Below are positions 59,301 through 64,000 of a stretch of 64,000 nucleotides of DNA, in pieces. Location: assembly GCA_946800325.1 (NCBI GenBank), contig OX326959.1, positions 11,042,862 through 11,106,861 on the forward strand, given 5' to 3'. The position numbers were made by a program, and so were the translations under genes. Below the pieces are notes generated by a model, which saw only the letters and a list, made by a program, of their open reading frames with translations, was not told the DNA's origin and made no database searches. Numbering within the stretch: position 1 is the first letter of the stretch; every line of letters starts with the position of its first letter. Source of the DNA: Luzula sylvatica (lineage: Eukaryota; Streptophyta; Magnoliopsida; Poales; Juncaceae).

Positions 59301-62300
59301 GGTGTTTGTAAAATTTGGTGAAATGTTCTGTAGTAAAAGATACGATTCAAATGATCTAAAAATACCTTATTTGAACTCCCCAAAGCATGAGAAGATTGTT
59401 ACGAATCGAAAAACAAACTTACTTAGTGTTTGTAAAATTTGGTGAAAAGTTATGAACTAAAAGATACGATTCAATTGATCTGAAAATACGTTATTAGGAC
59501 TCCCCAAAGCATAGACATATTGTTTTGAATCGAAAAACAAATTTTCTTAGTATTTGTAAAATTTGGTGAAAAGTTACGTAGTAAAAGCTTCGATCGAAAA
59601 CATCTCAAAAACACATTATTTGAACTCCTCAGAGCGTTAAAAGATTATTTTGAATCGTAAAACGAAATTTCTTAGTATTTGTAAAATTTGGTGAAAAGTT
59701 ATGTAGTAAAAGATACGATTCAAATGATCTAATAATACGTTATTTGAACTCCCCAAAGAGTAAACAGATTGTTACGAATCGAAAAACAAACTTTCTTGGT
59801 GTTTGTAAAATTTGGTGAAATGTTCTGTAGTAAAAGATACGATTCAAATGATCTAAAAATACCTTATTTGAACTCCCCAATGCATGAAAAGATTGTTTTG
59901 AATCGAAAAATAAATTTTCTTAGTGTTTGTACAATTTGGTGAAATGTTATGTAGTAAAAGATACGATTCAAATGATCTAAAAACACGTTATTTGAACTCC
60001 TCAAAGTGTAAAAAGATTGCTATGAATCGGAAAAAAAAAACTTTCTCAGTGTTTGTAAAATTTGGTGAAAAGTTACGTAGTAAAAGATACGATTCAAATG
60101 ATCTAAAAATACGTTATTTGAACTCCCCAATACATAAACATATTGTTTTGAATCGAAAATCAAATTTTCTTAGTGTTTGCAAAATTTGGTGAAATGTTAC
60201 GTAGTAAAAGATACGATTCAAATGATCTAAAAATACGTTATTTGAACTCCCCAAAGCATAAACAGATTGTTTTGAATCGAAAAACAAATTTTCTCAGTGT
60301 TCGTACAATTTGGTGAAAAGTTACGTAGCAAAAGATACGATTCAAATGATCTAAAAATACGTTATTTGAACTCCCCAAAGCATAAAAAGATTGTTACGAA
60401 TAAAAAAACATACTTTCTTAGTGTTGGTGAAATTTGGTGAAATGTTGTGTAGTAAAATATACGATTCAAATGGTCTAAAAATACGTTATTTGAACTCCCC
60501 AAAGCATAAACCTATTGTTTTGAATCGAAAAACAAAATTTCTTAGTGTTTGTGAAATTTGGTGAAAAGTTATGTAGTAAAAGATACGATTCAAATGATAT
60601 ATAAATATGTTATTTGAACTCCCCAATGCATAAACAGATTGTATTGAATCGAAAAACCAATTTTCTTAGTGTTTGTAAAATTTGGTGAAAAGTTACGTAG
60701 CAAAAGATACGATTCAAATGATCTAAAAATACGTTATTTGAAATGCCCAAAGCATGAAAAGATTGGTACGGATCGAAAGACAAACTTTCTTAGTGTTTGT
60801 AAAATTTGGTGAAATGTTATGTAGTAAAAGATACGATTCAAATGATCTAAAAATACGTTATTCGAACTCCCCAAAGCATAAAAAGATTGTTACGAATCAA
60901 AAAACAAACTTTCTTAGTGTTTGCAAAATTTGGTGAAAAGTTACGTAGTAAAAGATATGATTCGAATGATCTAAAAATACGTTATTTGAACTCCCCAAAG
61001 CATAAACAGATTGTTTTGAATCGAAAAACAAATTTTCTTTGTGTTTGTAAAATTTGGTGAAAAATTACGTAGTAAATGATACGATTCAAATGATATAAAA
61101 ATGCGTCACTTGAACTCCCCAAAGCATAAACAGATTGTTTTAAATCGAGAAACAAATTTTCTTAGTGTTTGTACAATTTGGTGAAAACTTACGTAGCAAA
61201 AGATATGATTCAAACTATCTAAAAATACGTTATTTGAAATCCCCAAAGAATGAAAGATTGTTACGAATCGAAAAACAAACATTCTTAGTGTCTGTAAAAT
61301 TTGGTGAAATGTTATGTAGCAAAAGATACGATTCAAATGATATAAAAATACGTTATTTGAACTCCCCAAAGCATAAAAAGATTGTTACGAATGAAAAAAC
61401 AAACTTTCTTAATGTTTGTAAAATTTGGTGAAATATTATGTAGTAAAAGATACGATTCAAATGATCTAAAAATACGTTATTTGAACTCCCCAATGCGTAA
61501 ACGGATTCTTTTGAATCGAAAAACAAATTTTCTTAGTGTTTGTAAAATTTGGTGAAAAGTTACGTAGTAAAAGATACGATTCAAATGATTTAAAAATACG
61601 TTATTTGAACTCCCCAAAGCATAAACAGATTGTTTTGAATCGAAAAACAAAATTTCTTAGTGTTTATACAATTTGGTGAAAAGTTACGTAGCAAAAGATA
61701 CGATTCAAATGATCTAAAAATAATTTATTTGAAATCCCCAAAGCATGTTTGTAAAATTTGGTGAAAAGTTATGTAGTAAAAGATACGATTCAATTGATCT
61801 GAAAATACGTTATTTGAACTCCCCAAAGCATAAACATATTGTTTCGAATCGAAAAACAAATTTTCTTAGTGTTTGTAAATTTGGTGAAAAGTTACGTAGT
61901 AAAAGCTTCAATCCAAAACATCTCAAAAATACATTATTTGAATTCCTCAGAGCGTTAGAAGATTGTTTTGAATCGTAAAACGAACTTTCTTAGTATTTGT
62001 AAAATTTGGAGAAATGTTATGTAGTAAAAGATACGATTCAATTGATCTGAAAATACGTTGTTTGAACTCCCCAATGCATAAACATATTGTTTTGAATCGA
62101 AAAACAAATTTTCGTAGTGTTTGTACAATTTGGTGAAATGTTATGTCGTAAAAAATACGATTCAAATGATCTAAAAACACGTTATTTGAACTCCTCAACG
62201 TGTAAAAAGATTGCTATGAATCGAAAAAAAAACTTTCTTAGTGTTTGTAAAATTTGGTGAATAGTTATGTAGTAAAAGATACGATTCAAATGATCTAAAA

Positions 62301-64000
62301 ATACGTTATTTGAACTCCCCAATGCATAAACAGATTGTATTGAATCGAAAAACAAATTTTCTTAGTGTTTGTATAATTTGGTGAAAAGTTACGTAGCAAA
62401 AGATACGATTCAAATGTTCTAAAAATAAGTTATTTGAAATGACCAAATCATGAAAAGATTGTTACGAATCGAAAAACAAACTTTCTTAGTGTTTGCAAAA
62501 TTTGGTGAAATGTTATGTAGTAAAAGATACGATTCAAATAAATTAAAAATATGTTATTTGAACTCCCCAAAGCATGAGAAGATACGATTCAAATGCCCAA
62601 ATCATGAAAAGATTGTTACGAATCGAAAAACAAACTTTCTTAGTGTTTATAAAATTTGGTGAAAGGTTATGTAGTAAAAGATACGATTCAAATGATCTAA
62701 AAATACGTTATTTGAACTCCCCAATGCTTAAACAGATTATTTTGAATCGAAAAACAAATTTTCTTAGTGTTTGTAAAATTTGGTGAAAAGTTACGTAGTA
62801 AAAGATACGATTCAAATGATCTAAAAATACATTATTTGAAATCCCCAATGCATAAACAGATTGTTTTGAATGGAAAAACAAATTTTCTTAGAGTTTGTAC
62901 AATTTGGTGAAAAGGTACGTAGCAAAAGATACGATTCAAATGATCTAAAAATAATTTATTTGAACTCCCCAAAGCATAAAAAAATTGTTTTGAATCGAAA
63001 AATAAATTTTGTTAGTGTTTGTACAATTTGGTGAAACGTTACGTAGCAAAAGATACGATTCAAATGATCTAAAAATACGTTATTTGAACTCCCCAAAGCA
63101 TAAACAATATTCGAAAAACAAAGTTTCTTAGTATTTGTAAAATATGGTGAAATTTTATGTAGTAAAAGATACGATTCAAATGATCTAAAAATACGTGATT
63201 TGAACTCCCCAATACATAAAAAGATTGTTTTGAATCGAAAAACAAATTTTCTTAGTGTTTGTAAAATTTGGTGAAAAGTTATGTAGTAAAAAATACGATT
63301 CAAATGATCTAAAAATACGTTATTTGAACTCCCCAAAGCATAAAAAGATTGTTACGAATCAAAAAACAAAATTTCTTAGTCTTTGCCAAATTTGGTGAAA
63401 TGTTATGTAGTAAAATATACGATTCAAATGGTCTAAAAATACGTTATTTCAACTCTCCCAAGCATGAAAAAATTGTTTTGAATCGAAAAACAAACTTTCT
63501 TAGTGTCTGTAAAATTTGGTGAAAAGTTATGTCGTAAAAGATACGATTCAAATGATCTAAAAACACGTTATTTGAACTCCCCCAAGCATGAAAACATTGT
63601 TACGAATTGAAAAACAAACTTTCTTAGTGTTTGTAAAATTTGGTGAAAAGTTATGTTGTAAAAGACACGATTTAAATGATCTAAAAATACGTTATTTGAA
63701 CTCCCCAAACCATAAACAGATTATTTTGAATCGAAAAACAAACTTTCTCAGTGTTTGTAAAATTTGGTGAAAAGTTAAGTCGTAAAAGATACGATTCAAA
63801 TGATCTAAAAATACGTTATTTGAACTACCCAAAGCATGAAAATATTGTTAAGAATTGAAAAACAAACTTTCTTAGTGTTTGTAAAATTTGCGGAAAAGTT
63901 ATGTAGTAAAAGATAGGATTTATATGATCTAAAAATACGTTATTTGAACTCCCCAATGCATAAACAGATTGTTTTGAATCGCAAAACAAATTTTCTTGGT
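50390..64000 (+). repeat. 124-bp satellite array, plus-orientation block D (runs off window)
   Basis: About 110 monomers matching block B from about 34240 onward. Extra material relative to B includes a four-monomer duplication near 58900-59450, where the markers AAAAATTATGTAGTAAAAG and AAAAGTTATGAACTAAAAG are both present. It lacks one monomer near 58385 and about two near 63270. There is no gene or other insertion in this block. Confidence 0.97.

Noticed and set aside
34061..64000. Dozens of similar 60-90 codon frames (FVKFGEMLCSKRYDSNDLKIRYLN type) on the plus strand, with mirror frames on the minus strand
   Set aside because: They follow the satellite monomer. The monomer is about 124 bp, not a multiple of three, so no frame persists beyond about two units, there are no leaders or splice patterns, and both strands give equally open frames.
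27258..64000. CRISPR-like array
   Set aside because: Repeats are contiguous and diverge along their whole length. There are no unique spacers and no cas genes, and the DNA is from a plant nucleus.
27258..64000. 5S rDNA array, because the unit is near 120 bp
   Set aside because: No 5S internal promoter (such as GGGTGCGATCATACC) is present and the monomer is far too AT-rich.
27258..64000. Telomeric or subtelomeric tract
   Set aside because: No TTTAGGG runs occur in the window.

Overview
The window is AT-rich nuclear DNA from a flowering plant, most likely a eudicot. It carries a single-exon F-box gene of the plant-expanded FBA type, a multi-exon plant SART3/Prp24 homologue with short AT-rich introns, many small MITEs, an LTR retrotransposon and a long satellite array. 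The species cannot be named from sequence alone.

Layout. Positions 1 to about 27,100 are gene-poor chromatin with three protein genes I can support. The first is an intact F-box gene (6687-7892, +). The second is an intact 15-exon gene for a U4/U6 snRNP recycling factor of the SART3/Prp24 type (18088-21938, +, 828 aa). The third is an 8-coding-exon gene for an uncharacterised coiled-coil protein (22305-24375, -, about 464 aa). The last two converge tail to tail with 366 bp between their stop codons. Around them lie many small transposons: foldback/MITE-like repeats of at least two families, a 707-bp hAT-type element with a perfect 8-bp target duplication, a 1.5-kb TIR element holding a nested poly(A) retroposon with a 13-bp target duplication, two back-to-back CACTA termini, and two candidate Helitron 3' ends.

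From about 27,258 to the right edge (36.7 kb) the window is a satellite array. The monomer is about 124 bp, with roughly 260 copies, and the array runs past the window. It opens after a 149-bp (TA)n tract. Orientation switches at about 34,060, 49,379 and 50,390 (-,+,-,+). The minus blocks alternate two monomer types (about 248-bp dimers). The plus blocks show a nested repeat of about 5.1 kb (41-42 monomers) inside a larger duplication offset by 16.2-16.6 kb. Open reading frames in the array are by-products of the monomer.

A non-autonomous LTR element (29211-33398; 5-bp duplication TGTAC; ends TGATG...CATCA) is inserted in the first minus block. It carries about 38 copies of a 14-bp palindrome, TCCGTTRYAACGGA, in its LTR and internal region. 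This is the least conventional signal in the window. The second copy of the satellite duplication lacks the element.

The genes do not form a functional unit. The F-box protein would act in SCF ubiquitin ligation, the SART3 homologue in spliceosomal snRNP recycling, and the coiled-coil protein has no assigned role.
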